52,142 nt of DNA. Source: Verrucomicrobiota bacterium. Lineage in GTDB: Bacteria; Verrucomicrobiota; Verrucomicrobiia; Verrucomicrobiales; V1-33. Position numbers and translations under genes: made by a program. The notes beneath the pieces are model-generated. The model made no database searches and had not been told where the DNA came from. It was given only the letters and a program-made list of their open reading frames with translations. The stretch spans positions 74,877-127,018 of the forward strand of contig QQNF01000004.1 in assembly GCA_003402705.1 (NCBI GenBank), written 5' to 3'. Within the stretch, counting starts at the first letter, position 1. Each line of letters begins with the position of its first letter. Below, piece after piece: positions 18,173 to 27,121 of the stretch.

Positions 18173-19156
18173 ATGCCCACCACAGCCACTTCCCAGCAAA
18201 CCGCCGTCATCACCGGCGGCGCAGGGTTCCTCGGTTCTCACCTCTCTGACCGCCTCCTCAAGGAAGGCATCCGCGTCATCGCCGTCGATAATCTCATCAC
18301 CGGCTCTCTCCAGAACATCGCTCACCTCGCCAACCACCCGGACCACTCCTTCATCCGGCACGATGTCTCCAACCACATCACCATCGACGGCCCAGTCGAT
18401 TACGTCTTCCATTTCGCCTCCCCAGCCAGCCCGATCGACTACCTCGAAATGCCCATCCCAACCCTCAAGGTCGGCTCCCTCGGCACCCACAACACCCTCG
18501 GCCTCGCCAAAGCCAAAGGAGCCGTCTTCCTCCTCGCTTCTACTAGCGAAGTCTACGGCGACCCCCTCGTCCACCCGCAGACCGAAGATTACTGGGGCAA
18601 TGTCAACCCCATCGGTCCTCGCGGCGTCTACGACGAAGCCAAACGCTTCGCCGAAGCCATGACCATGGCCTATCACCGCTTCCATGGCGTCGATACAAAA
18701 ATCGTCCGCATCTTCAATACCTACGGACCACGCATGCGCCTCAATGACGGCCGCGTCGTCCCCGCCTTCAGCAGTCAGGCCTTCCGCGGAGAACCGCTCA
18801 CCATCCAGGGCGATGGCTCCCAAACCCGCAGCTTCACCTTCGTCGCCGATCTCATCGAGGGAATCTGGCGCCTCGCCCGCAGTCAGGAACACGAACCGGT
18901 CAATATCGGCAACCCCCACGAAATGACCATCCGGCAGTTCGCAGAGGAAATCCTCAGCCTCATCGACACGCCCTCACAGATGGTCTTCACTCCCCTTCCG
19001 ACCGACGACCCAAAACAGCGCCGCCCCGACATCAGCAAGGCCCGCAGAGTCCTCAACTGGGAACCTCAGGTCGCTTTTCCCGAAGGCATCCGCCACACCC
19101 TGACATATTTCCGGGACACCCTCGGCGACGCCGCACGCTATCCGGTGCGGTCCTGA
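18173..19156 (+). CDS. UDP-glucuronate decarboxylase (UDP-xylose synthase), SDR family
   Basis: NAD-dependent extended SDR making UDP-xylose from UDP-glucuronate. 327 aa. Rossmann motif GGAGFLG at 15-21, catalytic Glu126 in STSEVYGDP, Tyr153-x3-Lys157 in [11 protein letters not shown] and the UXS-type substrate loop [36 protein letters not shown] is also typical of the UXS group rather than GalE or RmlB. It directly follows the sugar transferase gene on the same strand. Confidence 0.93.
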   Translation: MPTTATSQQTAVITGGAGFLGSHLSDRLLKEGIRVIAVDNLITGSLQNIAHLANHPDHSFIRHDVSNHITIDGPVDYVFHFASPASPIDYLEMPIPTLKVGSLGTHNTLGLAKAKGAVFLLASTSEVYGDPLVHPQTEDYWGNVNPIGPRGVYDEAKRFAEAMTMAYHRFHGVDTKIVRIFNTYGPRMRLNDGRVVPAFSSQAFRGEPLTIQGDGSQTRSFTFVADLIEGIWRLARSQEHEPVNIGNPHEMTIRQFAEEILSLIDTPSQMVFTPLPTDDPKQRRPDISKARRVLNWEPQVAFPEGIRHTLTYFRDTLGDAARYPVRS

Positions 19157-19282
19157 CTCCCCCCTCTGCATTAACGGTTGCCTAAGAGCTGAAAGTACTT
19201 CCCCTGAACTTCGATGTTGGCAGTTGAGCGGGAAGCGGTTCATTACGGAACCCGGGTGTCCACCCCCTGAGGCATTCCCCAA

Positions 19283-19963
19283 ATGAAAGTACTCGTCGTC
19301 GAAGATAATGAACCGCTCCGCAGATCCATCTCCCAGCGACTCCGCGAATCAGGCTTCGCCGTCGATGAAACCGGTGACGGTCCCGAGGGGCTCTGGCTGG
19401 CGACCGAAAACAAATACGCCGTCGCCATCCTCGACCTGATGCTCCCAGGCCTCGACGGCATCGAACTGCTCCGCAAAATGCGGAAGCAGAACGAGGACTC
19501 CAGTGTCCTCATCATCACCGCTCGCGATCAGGTAGGCGACCGCGTCGCCGGCCTCGACGCCGGTGCCGACGACTACCTCGTCAAACCCTTCGCCCTCGAC
19601 GAACTCATGGCTCGGGTCCGCGCCCTCACCCGTCGCGCCCACTCCGTCAAGAATCCCATCCTCAAGGTCGGCGATCTCGAAATCGACACGCGCCGCCGCG
19701 CCGCCTCCCGCGGCGGCGAAGCCATCGACCTCACCGCCCGCGAATACGCCCTCCTCGAACTCCTCGCCCTCCGCGCCGGCGAAGTCGTCTCTCGCGCCGA
19801 AATCTGGGAACAGCTCTACGACTTCAATCAGGACCCGGAAAGCAACGTCGTCGATGTCTTCGTCGCCTATCTGCGCCGGAAAATCGAGCGCGAGGGCAAA
19901 CCCAAACTCATCCACACCCGCCGCGGCATGGGTTACATCCTCGAAGAACGCGCCGAAGCCTGA
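19283..19963 (+). CDS. OmpR/PhoB-family response regulator (orphan)
   Basis: 226-aa DNA-binding response regulator. Receiver domain with acidic pocket VVEDNE, phosphoacceptor Asp51 in LDLMLPG, Thr/Ser79 region LIITARD and Lys101 in DDYLVKPF; winged-helix output domain from about 125 with LTAREYALLELLALRAGEVVSR, SNVVDVFVAYLRRKI and RGMGYILEE. No histidine kinase is adjacent: the next gene is convergent, 8 nt away, and the preceding UXS gene is 126 nt upstream. The partner kinase must lie elsewhere or is absent. Confidence 0.95.
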   Translation: MKVLVVEDNEPLRRSISQRLRESGFAVDETGDGPEGLWLATENKYAVAILDLMLPGLDGIELLRKMRKQNEDSSVLIITARDQVGDRVAGLDAGADDYLVKPFALDELMARVRALTRRAHSVKNPILKVGDLEIDTRRRAASRGGEAIDLTAREYALLELLALRAGEVVSRAEIWEQLYDFNQDPESNVVDVFVAYLRRKIEREGKPKLIHTRRGMGYILEERAEA

Positions 19964-19971
19964 CCGCCACG

Positions 19972-20571
19972 TCAGCCAACCGCTCCCGCATGCGCCGCTC
20001 GTAGCTGCGCCTGCCACTTCTCAAGGAACCCCGCCCGGGCCGCCGCCGCTTTCAATTGCGGGCCGCAGGCCTCCCCGGAACGCATCGTCTCGTCCAGCGC
20101 AGGCAGCGCTCGCTCCAGCGCCCCCATCGCGTCGTTCACCGCACCCAGCGCCCCCATCACCGCGTCCGCAGCCATCGTCTCATCCGCCATCAGCATCGCA
20201 CGCGCCAGCGCCGACACCACCCCCGCACGGCGGCTCTGCACCGCCTTCGCCTTCTCCAGCGCCGCTCCAACCGCGCCAAACAACTCCATGAACGCCCCAT
20301 CCATCACCGCTCCCGCATGCGACGCCGCCAGTTCCGGATAACGGACCTGCAACAGCACCCTCAATCGCTGCGGCGTCGAACTCAGGCACCGCTGCGCCTC
20401 ATTCAGCGACGCAAACAACGCCGTCCGCTCCGCCCGATCCGCCGCATCCGCCCCGTGGTCCGGATGCACCGCCGCCGCTCGTTCCTGAAACACCTGCCTA
20501 ACCACCGCAGGATCCAACGCAGCCGTCGGTTCCAGCCCAAGCAGCGAAAATGGATCCGTCGTCATTCCCAT
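19972..20571 (-). CDS. hscB: J-domain protein, HscB-like Fe-S co-chaperone
   Basis: 199 aa from ATG at 20571 (MGMTTDPFSLLGLEP). N-terminal J-domain with His-Pro-Asp at 36-38 (AAVHPDHG), FASLNEAQRCLSSTPQRLRVLLQVRYPE matching HscB, then an acidic/helical C-terminal domain. A GTG at 20595 overlapping the stop of the upstream IscA-like gene (GTGA) with GAGAG upstream is an equally possible start, implying translational coupling. HscB delivers the IscU scaffold to HscA/DnaK; coupling to an IscA-like gene supports that role. No iscU, iscS or hscA is adjacent. Confidence 0.75.
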   Translation of the reverse strand: MGMTTDPFSLLGLEPTAALDPAVVRQVFQERAAAVHPDHGADAADRAERTALFASLNEAQRCLSSTPQRLRVLLQVRYPELAASHAGAVMDGAFMELFGAVGAALEKAKAVQSRRAGVVSALARAMLMADETMAADAVMGALGAVNDAMGALERALPALDETMRSGEACGPQLKAAAARAGFLEKWQAQLRAAHAGAVG

Positions 20572-20591
20572 AACAGCCGGAACGCCACCCC

Positions 20592-20978
20592 TCACGCCGC
20601 AAAACTCTCACCGCACGAACACGTCACCACCGCATTCGGATTGCTCACCTTGAACCCGCCACTCTGCAGGTCGTCGCTGAAATCCAGCTCGGATCCCGTC
20701 ACAAACAGCGCACTCTTCGGATCAATCACCACCCGCACTCCCGCAGATTCCACCATGATGTCCCGGTCCGCCGGTCCATCGACCAGATCCATCTTGTACT
20801 GCAGCCCGGAACACCCTCCCCCCACCACCGCCACCCGCAGCCCGCCTTGCTCCTCACGCCCCTGCTTCTTCAGCAGGGAAAGCAATCGCGCCGACGCCCC
20901 CGGAAGAACCCGGATCAGCTTTTCATTGCCGACACGGAACCTGACAGCAGGCGCAGAAGGAGTGGAGACAGTGGTCAT
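20592..20978 (-). CDS. Iron-sulfur cluster insertion protein, IscA/ErpA-like (HesB family)
   Basis: A-type Fe-S carrier, 128 aa. The three conserved cysteines are Cys56 in GGGCSGLQY and Cys120/Cys122 in VVTCSCGESF; SELDFSDDLQSGGFKVSNPNA is the usual region before the C-terminal pair. About 20 extra N-terminal residues precede the domain. It is the first gene of a two-gene unit with the HscB-like J-protein, overlapping it or separated by 20 nt depending on the start. No clear Shine-Dalgarno precedes the ATG. Confidence 0.92.
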   Translation of the reverse strand: MTTVSTPSAPAVRFRVGNEKLIRVLPGASARLLSLLKKQGREEQGGLRVAVVGGGCSGLQYKMDLVDGPADRDIMVESAGVRVVIDPKSALFVTGSELDFSDDLQSGGFKVSNPNAVVTCSCGESFAA

Positions 20979-21022
20979 CGCTAGGCTACAGGAACGCCCG
21001 GACCTCTCGCCGGGATGCGGAA

Positions 21023-23398
21023 TCAGTCGTTGGACGTCACCTTCACATTGTCAACATACACCGGTTGCTTGCCCTGCAGCGCAAACCCGAACAACCCCGG
21101 CGAACCCTGACGGTGCGCGTGACTGTGCGGCACCTCGATCGTCCACTTGTCAGGCTCAGGCTCTCCCTTCACCCACGCCTTGCCCCGGATCACCCCGCTC
21201 CCGTCTTCCTTCACATCCACCCGCGTCTTCAGCGTGTACCACTGCTTCGCCGCAATCGTGAACGGTGCCGCCACCTTCAACCGCTCCTGGTTGGAACTCA
21301 CCTCGATCTCGTTGCTGTTGCCCTTCAGCGTGATCAGATACCGCTGATTGATCACCCCAACCTCACTCTTCATCCGGCGGTTCCCATCAGTCATCACGTC
21401 CGCCTGCATCGTGTAATTCTTCATCTCAGGACTGCCGATGAACGTCATCGCACGCTGGAAAAACACCGGCGCCAGCGTCTTCACCAGCACTTTGCCGCCG
21501 TCCATATCCCGGACTTCCCACTTAAACCGGCCGCCAATCCACGGCAGCGGTGGATAAGCGAACTTCGTCCCCGCCGCCGCTTCCTCCGCCGTCGCCGCCA
21601 TCGGTGCCGGCGCAGCCCCCGCCGGTGCCGCCGGAGGTGCCACCAACGGCTTCACCGTCGTGCCATCCGCTAGCGTCACCTGGTTGATCTCGAACTTCTC
21701 GAAATCCTGCGTGAACGGAATGTCAGGCATCACCCGCCCGCGCACAATCCCGAACGCCGTCCCCGCCGTCCCCTTGAACGCTCCCGCACTCGTCTTCGCC
21801 TGCGCTCCCGCAGCCAGCTCGCCCTTCTCATTGAACGCCGCATCCAGCGTCGCCCGCACCTTCGCCGTCGGCGGAATGAAACTCTCCCACTTCGCATCCG
21901 TCACCGGCCCCACCGGATAACCTTTCGCATCAATCGACCGCACGCTGAAACCCTGACTCTTGCCTGGATACAGAATCACTTCCTGCGGCATCGCCTGCAG
22001 CGACGCCACCGGCCCAACCTGGCTCTTCGGCAACCGGAACCAGTCACCCTTGCCAGTCACGTCCGTCCCAAGCTCAAAACAATACAGGTGCTTCGTCGTC
22101 GTCACATACAGTTTCCCGTTCGCCACCGCCGGTGCCCCGAACGCAAACCCCTCCAGCTTGATCCGGTGCAGAATCTCACCCTTCTCCTTCGTCGGCTTGA
22201 TCACATACAGCAGTCCATCCTCGCTAGCCGTGTCGTTCAGAATCGGCACATACAGCAATCCATCCACCCACGTCGGCGACGAATGCAGATTGCCCGGCCC
22301 GAGCTTCACACTCCACAGCTCTTTCCCTTCCTTCGGATCCACCGCGTAAAGAACCCCGGACGTCACAATCTGGAACACCATGCCGTCAGCATACGAAGGC
22401 GTACTCGTTTCCGCCGAATACGGGAAACGCCACACCTCAGCCTTCGCATCCAGCACCGGCACCGGATCCTCAGGCGGCCCCGGCGGCAGCGCCTTGTCAG
22501 GAATCCGCACCGCCGCCATCCGCCCGGTCTCCGTACTATCAAGATTCTCCTTGTCGTGCGCCGAAATCAGCAGCCCATCCACCAGCAGCGCCGATGAATT
22601 GATCCCGCCCTTCCCTCCCGTCCAGCGCCACAGCGGCTTGCCCGTCAGCGCATTGATCGCCACATAGTGCGCACATCCAGTCGTCGCATACATCACCGGC
22701 ACTCCGTCCCTCATCTCGATGATCCCCGTGCTGAATGACGAATCGTTAGGCTGCACCCCCGGCGTCGACGCCCACACCAGCGCACCCGTCTCCTTCTGGA
22801 ACGCATAGAACCGATCCCGCGCCGGTCCGTCACCACCCCAGTTCGCCGTAATCCCGCGCACAATCACAAGATCCCCCACAATCACCGGCGCTCCCGTCCG
22901 CCCATTCGGAAAACTCAATCGCCCATACGCCTCCATCATGCTGATCCGGAACTTCACGTTCCCATCCGGATCAAAACACAGAAACTCCCCTGGCGTCGTC
23001 AGCAGATAAATCAGCCCCGTATCCTGATCAATCGTCGGCGCTCCGATCGCATACCGCGTGTACGCATTGTCAGACAGAAAATCCGCAAACGTCTTCTCCC
23101 AAAGCAGCTTCCCCGTCTTCTCATCAAGACAGCTCATCGTCTCCACCAGCTCGCTGCCTTCACCATGATAACCAAACAGATAAATCCGGCCATTCGCCAC
23201 CACCGGCTCCCCGCGACTCGCAATGTCGTACGTCCACAATGGCTTCCCGCTGAACGTGTACTTCCCATACTTCTCCGCACTCCGCCCATCCTGCGTCGGC
23301 CCGCGCCACGAATACCAATTGTCAGCCGCAGCTGGCAGCAGACCGAGCCCAAGAACAGCAGCAAACGGCAGGAAAGAACGGACAGGAAGTGACTTCAT
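21023..23398 (-). CDS. Secreted PQQ-like beta-propeller protein with C-terminal LamG/DUF1080-like domain
   Basis: 791 aa. Sec signal peptide MKSLPVRSFLPFAAVLGLG ending near LLPAAA. Residues about 25-480 form BamB/quinoprotein-like propeller blades: WYSWRGPTQDGRS, repeated GKLLWE, GALVWAS, GKPLWRW and GKELWSVKLG blade motifs. The C-terminal ~150 residues (NYTMQADVMTDGN, NEIEVSSNQERL, GLFGFALQGKQPVYVDNVKV) resemble LamG/3-keto-disaccharide hydrolase folds. Catalytic PQQ dehydrogenase residues are not evident, so a binding or structural role at the cell surface is more likely. Start 23398 was chosen for the signal peptide over an in-frame ATG at 23434. Confidence 0.85.
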   Translation of the reverse strand: MKSLPVRSFLPFAAVLGLGLLPAAADNWYSWRGPTQDGRSAEKYGKYTFSGKPLWTYDIASRGEPVVANGRIYLFGYHGEGSELVETMSCLDEKTGKLLWEKTFADFLSDNAYTRYAIGAPTIDQDTGLIYLLTTPGEFLCFDPDGNVKFRISMMEAYGRLSFPNGRTGAPVIVGDLVIVRGITANWGGDGPARDRFYAFQKETGALVWASTPGVQPNDSSFSTGIIEMRDGVPVMYATTGCAHYVAINALTGKPLWRWTGGKGGINSSALLVDGLLISAHDKENLDSTETGRMAAVRIPDKALPPGPPEDPVPVLDAKAEVWRFPYSAETSTPSYADGMVFQIVTSGVLYAVDPKEGKELWSVKLGPGNLHSSPTWVDGLLYVPILNDTASEDGLLYVIKPTKEKGEILHRIKLEGFAFGAPAVANGKLYVTTTKHLYCFELGTDVTGKGDWFRLPKSQVGPVASLQAMPQEVILYPGKSQGFSVRSIDAKGYPVGPVTDAKWESFIPPTAKVRATLDAAFNEKGELAAGAQAKTSAGAFKGTAGTAFGIVRGRVMPDIPFTQDFEKFEINQVTLADGTTVKPLVAPPAAPAGAAPAPMAATAEEAAAGTKFAYPPLPWIGGRFKWEVRDMDGGKVLVKTLAPVFFQRAMTFIGSPEMKNYTMQADVMTDGNRRMKSEVGVINQRYLITLKGNSNEIEVSSNQERLKVAAPFTIAAKQWYTLKTRVDVKEDGSGVIRGKAWVKGEPEPDKWTIEVPHSHAHRQGSPGLFGFALQGKQPVYVDNVKVTSND

Positions 23399-23530
23399 GG
23401 AGGTGCGCAAAGTTGAGAAAAGAACCGTACCCAAAACGGCATCCGAATGCCCCCGCTTGCAAGCATGAATCAGCCTTCAGCTCCGCCGCGGATACGTCGC
23501 CACCCCAGTGCAAATCCCCCCTCCTTTCAT

Positions 23531-23568
23531 AAAAAAACGGCATCCGAACCACCGCCCGGATGCCGTTT
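23531..23568 (-). terminator. Strong rho-independent terminator after the export gene pair
   Basis: On the minus strand AAACGGCATCCG / CGGATGCCGTTT (23568-23557 and 23546-23535) forms a perfect 12-bp stem with 10-nt loop followed by TTTTTTT. It lies 22 nt after the stop of the last SLBB-type gene and ends the exopolysaccharide export transcript. Confidence 0.9.
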
Positions 23569-23590
23569 CAATCAGTCTTGACCCTGCCAA

Positions 23591-24157
23591 TCAGCCCTGC
23601 GGCACAATGATCTGATCACCATCCTGCAGAAACGGATTGTTCGATCCATCCGCCTTGATCTGCCGCAGGTCATACTTCGTCTCCTTGTTGCCCCGCACCA
23701 GTTTCACCTCACGCACCTTCGCAAACTCCGTAAAACCACCCCTGCTCGTGATCGCCTGGAACAACCGCATGTTCTCACGGAACGGCGCTTCCCCCGGGCT
23801 GCGCACTTCCCCCCCAACGTTGACCACGTGCGGGACAATCGTCGTCGGGTTGTGCATGTTCACAATGATCGTCGGATTCGTGTAAATGTCCGCCGCCCGA
23901 TACGCCGCCTCAATCTTCCGGCTCAGCTGGCTCGTCGAAAGCCCCACCGCACTGATCTCCTGATTCAAGTGCGGCACCTTCACCGTGCCACTCTCCGATA
24001 TCGTGTAGTTCCCGCCAAACACCGCAGCATCCTCCGCAGGAGCCTTCAGCTCAATCTGCACAGGATCCCCCGCCTTCAGCGTCGAAGATTGCGCCATCGC
24101 CATCGGCATGGCAAACATCGTGACAAAAGCAATCAGATAGCCAATGATCTTCTTCAT
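23591..24157 (-). CDS. Polysaccharide export protein (Poly_export/SLBB type), tandem copy 1
   Basis: 188-aa exported protein with signal peptide ending near MAMAQSS, no lipobox cysteine. The mature part has the polysaccharide export core (LKAGDPVQIELKAP, YTISESGTVKVPHLNQEI) and one SLBB-like segment (VVNVGGEVRSPGEAPF, LFQAITSRGGFTEFAK), ending DGDQIIVPQG. It is much shorter than Wza, with no extra SLBB domains and no C-terminal transmembrane helix. Nearly identical in its mature part to the next gene (11 differences in about 165 residues) but with a divergent signal peptide. Probably acts with the BY-kinase and barrel protein in exopolysaccharide secretion. Confidence 0.88.
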   Translation of the reverse strand: MKKIIGYLIAFVTMFAMPMAMAQSSTLKAGDPVQIELKAPAEDAAVFGGNYTISESGTVKVPHLNQEISAVGLSTSQLSRKIEAAYRAADIYTNPTIIVNMHNPTTIVPHVVNVGGEVRSPGEAPFRENMRLFQAITSRGGFTEFAKVREVKLVRGNKETKYDLRQIKADGSNNPFLQDGDQIIVPQG

Positions 24158-24210
24158 AATAAGCTAGGTTGAGTTGACTGTCTCGGTGTCAGCAGCCTCG
24201 TTGCTGCCAA

Positions 24211-24777
24211 TCAGCCCTGCGGCACGATGATCTGATCACCGTCCTGCAGAAAGGGATTGTTCGATCCATCCGGCTTGATTGACCGCATGTCGTACTTCGT
24301 CTCTTTGTTGCCACGGACCAGCTTGATCTCCCGGACCTTCGCAAACTCCGTGAACCCACCCCGACTCGTGATCGCCTGGAACAAACGCATGTTCTCACGC
24401 AGCGGAACCTCCCCGGGCTGACGGACTTCTCCCCCGACGTTCACCACGTGCGGAACGTAAGTCGTCGGATTCTGCATGTTCACAATGATCGTCGGATTCG
24501 TGTAAATCTCCGCCGCACGGTACGCCGCCTCAATCTTCCGGCTCAGTTGACTCGTCGAACACCCCACCGCGCTAATCTCCTGATTCAGGTGCGGCACCTT
24601 CACCGTACCACTCTCAGAAATCGTGTAGTTCCCCCCGAACACCGCAGCATCTTCCGCAGGAGCCTTCAGCTCGATCTGCACCGGATCTCCCGCCTTCAAC
24701 GTCGAAGATTGCGCCATCGCCATCGGCATCGCAAACATCGTCACCAAGGCCATCAGACAGTGAAAAAACGTCTTCAT
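24211..24777 (-). CDS. Polysaccharide export protein (Poly_export/SLBB type), tandem copy 2
   Basis: 188 aa, about 90% identical overall to copy 1, same length and same C-terminus DGDQIIVPQG. Differences cluster in the signal peptide (MKTFFHCLMALV versus MKKIIGYLIAFV); mature substitutions include Cys for Leu in AVGCSTSQ and Tyr for Ile in PTTYVPH. Many codon differences are synonymous, so the duplication is not brand new and the protein is under purifying selection. It sits 36 nt downstream of the BY-kinase gene and 53 nt upstream of copy 1. Confidence 0.88.
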   Translation of the reverse strand: MKTFFHCLMALVTMFAMPMAMAQSSTLKAGDPVQIELKAPAEDAAVFGGNYTISESGTVKVPHLNQEISAVGCSTSQLSRKIEAAYRAAEIYTNPTIIVNMQNPTTYVPHVVNVGGEVRQPGEVPLRENMRLFQAITSRGGFTEFAKVREIKLVRGNKETKYDMRSIKPDGSNNPFLQDGDQIIVPQG

Positions 24778-24813
24778 AATTCGTTAGCTTGAATTCGCTG
24801 TGTCCTTGTCCGA

Positions 24814-26982
24814 TTAATAATCCTCGTTCTCCCCGCGGCCAGCACCAGCCTTCGCAGGCGCAGGTCGCTGCGGCGCGCCACCCGCCGGTGCCGCCTGCCG
24901 CGGCTTGCGGGCCTCCGCATTCGTCGGCGAGTAATACGTGTAGTAACTCGTGTAATACTGATACTGGCTGTCGCTCCGGACATCCACGTTGTTGAGCACC
25001 ACTCCCAGCAGATTCCCACCCACGTTCTCAATCGCCTGCTTCACCCGCAGCAGCATGCTCCGCGGCAGCTTCCGGTGCTGGATCACAATGATCGTCAGGT
25101 CAACTTCCGATGCCAGCACCGACGCGTCAGACACCCCGAGAATCGGCGGCGAGTCAATCAGCACCAAGTCGAACCGGTTCTTCACATCCGCAATCAGCTC
25201 CGACATCCGCCGGCTGTTCAGAATCCCCGCCGCATCCGCAGGAAGAATCCCCGATGGCATGAAGTACAGATTCTCAATCGGCGTCTGCAGGATCACGTCC
25301 TCAAGCATCAGCGCCGTCGTCAGATAGTTCGTCAGACCCACCGAATTGTTGATGTCGAAGAACGTGTGCAGCTTCGGACGCCGAAGGTCACCGTCAATCA
25401 TCAGCGTGTTATAACCACCCTGCGCACAAATATACGCAAGGTTCACCAACGTCGTCGACTTCCCTTCACCCGCACCACCCGAAACAATCGTGATCGCATT
25501 CGCATCCGCACTCCGGCGGTTGAACTCAATGTTCGTCCGCAGAATCCGGTACGCTTCCGCATCCGGACTCAACCCGCTCTGCTTGTGCAGAATTCCCACA
25601 TCCTTCGGAATCACCGCCAGAACCGGCACCCCAAGGTACCGCTCCACGTCATCCAGCGACTTCACACTCGTATCAAGGTACTCAAGGAAAAACGCCAGCA
25701 GCAGCCCCAGCACCAGCCCCAGCCCTGCCCCAATCGAAAACAGCAGCATCATGTTCGGCTTCGAGGGACGCGGCTCCGGCGTCGCCACCTGCAGCACCTC
25801 AATCGGCTTGCGCGGCACTTCCTTGTCCACCGCCGTCTTCATCGAGTGCTCCTTCACCTGCTGCAGCAACTGGCGCTGCATCTCGAACTTCGTCTTCTCA
25901 GTCGCATACTCACTCTGCTTCGCCCGGTCCTCCACGGTACTCAGCTTCTTCGTGTCCGTCAGTTCCTGCCCCTTCGCTAGCGTCTGCTCCGCCTGGCTGA
26001 TCTGCACCTTGAGGCTGTCCTTGAACCCGGATACCGCCGTCTCAAGCGTCTTCCGCGTCGTGTTGATCGATTCCCGCAGCCCGCGGATCTTCGGATGGTT
26101 CTTCCCAAACCCGCTGTTCAATAGCCGGGATTCCTCAATCACCGACTTCTGATACTCAGGATACAGCGCCTTGATCGTGTCGTTCTGAACGTCCAGCGAC
26201 GCCGCATTCGCAATCAACTGATCCCCCTCCAGCTTCATCAGGCTCTCCAACTGCGATCTGAGCCGGATCACCTGCTGCTCAAGAACCCCCTGACTCCGGA
26301 GGCTGTCAGCATACTCCTCAGGCTTCGTCGTCACCACCGCCGTAAACCCCTGACCGCCCTGATAACTGTTATCCACAATCCCGTGCTTCCGCGCCACTTC
26401 GTTCATCACAATCCGCGCCGCTTCCAAGTCGTTCTCCGACGACTTGATCTTCGCATCCAGCGTCTGCGTCAGCCGCCGGATCCGCTCCGCCTCAATCTCC
26501 TGCCGCTGCGCGTCGTACGCCTCCCGCACCTCGTTCGCAATCGCCGCAGCCTCGTCCCGCCTCACACTCGACACAATCACCGTCATGATCTCCGTCCCAC
26601 GCTCCGTCTCCGTCTCGATCATCCGCTCCAGCTTCGTCAGCGCCTCATCAAAAGTCAGCCCCCACGTCTGATCCAGATTCAGCTTCTTAATCACAAGACT
26701 CAGCGTCTCATGCGCCGTCACCGTCTTGAATTCCGTCTCCAGCCAGTTGCCAGAATACGCACTCCGGTTGCTGATCTCATTCGTCTGGAACGGATCAATC
26801 GCCGAACTCAGCAGCACCCGGAATCTCGTCGTGCTCTGGTACTTCTTGTCCAGCAGCGCAATGATCACCAGCGATGCCAGCGCGATCAGAAAAAACGTCA
26901 GGAGGATGACACCCCAGCGGTTCCGGATGACCTGCCAGTAATCAAGGGCGTGCATCTTGGATTCGTTAAGCTGCTCTCTCAT
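24814..26982 (-). CDS. Polysaccharide co-polymerase / tyrosine autokinase (BY-kinase, Wzc-like)
   Basis: 722 aa. N-terminal Wzz domain with first helix GVILLTFFLIALASLVIIAL, long periplasmic coiled coil, second helix LFSIGAGLGLVLGLLLAFFLEYL, then a cytoplasmic kinase domain with Walker A GGAGEGKSTT, Walker A' MIDGDLRRP and Walker B DLVLIDSPP. The C-terminal Tyr cluster YQYYTSYYTYY provides autophosphorylation sites and is followed by a Pro/Ala-rich tail of about 35 residues ending ENEDY. It controls chain length and export of exopolysaccharide. Start 26982 (MREQLNESKM) is preferred; ATG 26955 (MHALDYWQ) is possible. Confidence 0.95.
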   Translation of the reverse strand: MREQLNESKMHALDYWQVIRNRWGVILLTFFLIALASLVIIALLDKKYQSTTRFRVLLSSAIDPFQTNEISNRSAYSGNWLETEFKTVTAHETLSLVIKKLNLDQTWGLTFDEALTKLERMIETETERGTEIMTVIVSSVRRDEAAAIANEVREAYDAQRQEIEAERIRRLTQTLDAKIKSSENDLEAARIVMNEVARKHGIVDNSYQGGQGFTAVVTTKPEEYADSLRSQGVLEQQVIRLRSQLESLMKLEGDQLIANAASLDVQNDTIKALYPEYQKSVIEESRLLNSGFGKNHPKIRGLRESINTTRKTLETAVSGFKDSLKVQISQAEQTLAKGQELTDTKKLSTVEDRAKQSEYATEKTKFEMQRQLLQQVKEHSMKTAVDKEVPRKPIEVLQVATPEPRPSKPNMMLLFSIGAGLGLVLGLLLAFFLEYLDTSVKSLDDVERYLGVPVLAVIPKDVGILHKQSGLSPDAEAYRILRTNIEFNRRSADANAITIVSGGAGEGKSTTLVNLAYICAQGGYNTLMIDGDLRRPKLHTFFDINNSVGLTNYLTTALMLEDVILQTPIENLYFMPSGILPADAAGILNSRRMSELIADVKNRFDLVLIDSPPILGVSDASVLASEVDLTIIVIQHRKLPRSMLLRVKQAIENVGGNLLGVVLNNVDVRSDSQYQYYTSYYTYYSPTNAEARKPRQAAPAGGAPQRPAPAKAGAGRGENEDY

Positions 26983-27045
26983 GGTCGTAAGTATAGTGAA
27001 AGATGGCGGGACGGCAAGCAGTTCCCAGACTGATTCAGCCCGGAG

Positions 27046-27083
27046 AAACAAACCCCCACAGCATCATCGAGATACTGTGAGGG
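27046..27083 (-). terminator. Hairpin with U-tract between barrel and BY-kinase genes
   Basis: On the minus strand CCCTCACAGTATC (27083-27071) pairs with GATGCTGTGGGGG (27065-27053), a 13-bp stem with two G-U pairs and a 5-nt loop, followed by TTTGTTT. It is 38 nt past the barrel gene stop and may terminate fully or attenuate expression of the kinase gene downstream. Confidence 0.6.
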
Positions 27084-27121
27084 CCTGATTCTGACAGATG
27101 ATGGACTAAGCGACTGTTAAA

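Noticed and set aside
23433..23548. Fifteen-base repeat AAAACGGCATCCGAA at 23433-23447 and 23534-23548
   Set aside because: One copy is part of a terminator stem; two short copies alone do not support a functional repeat.
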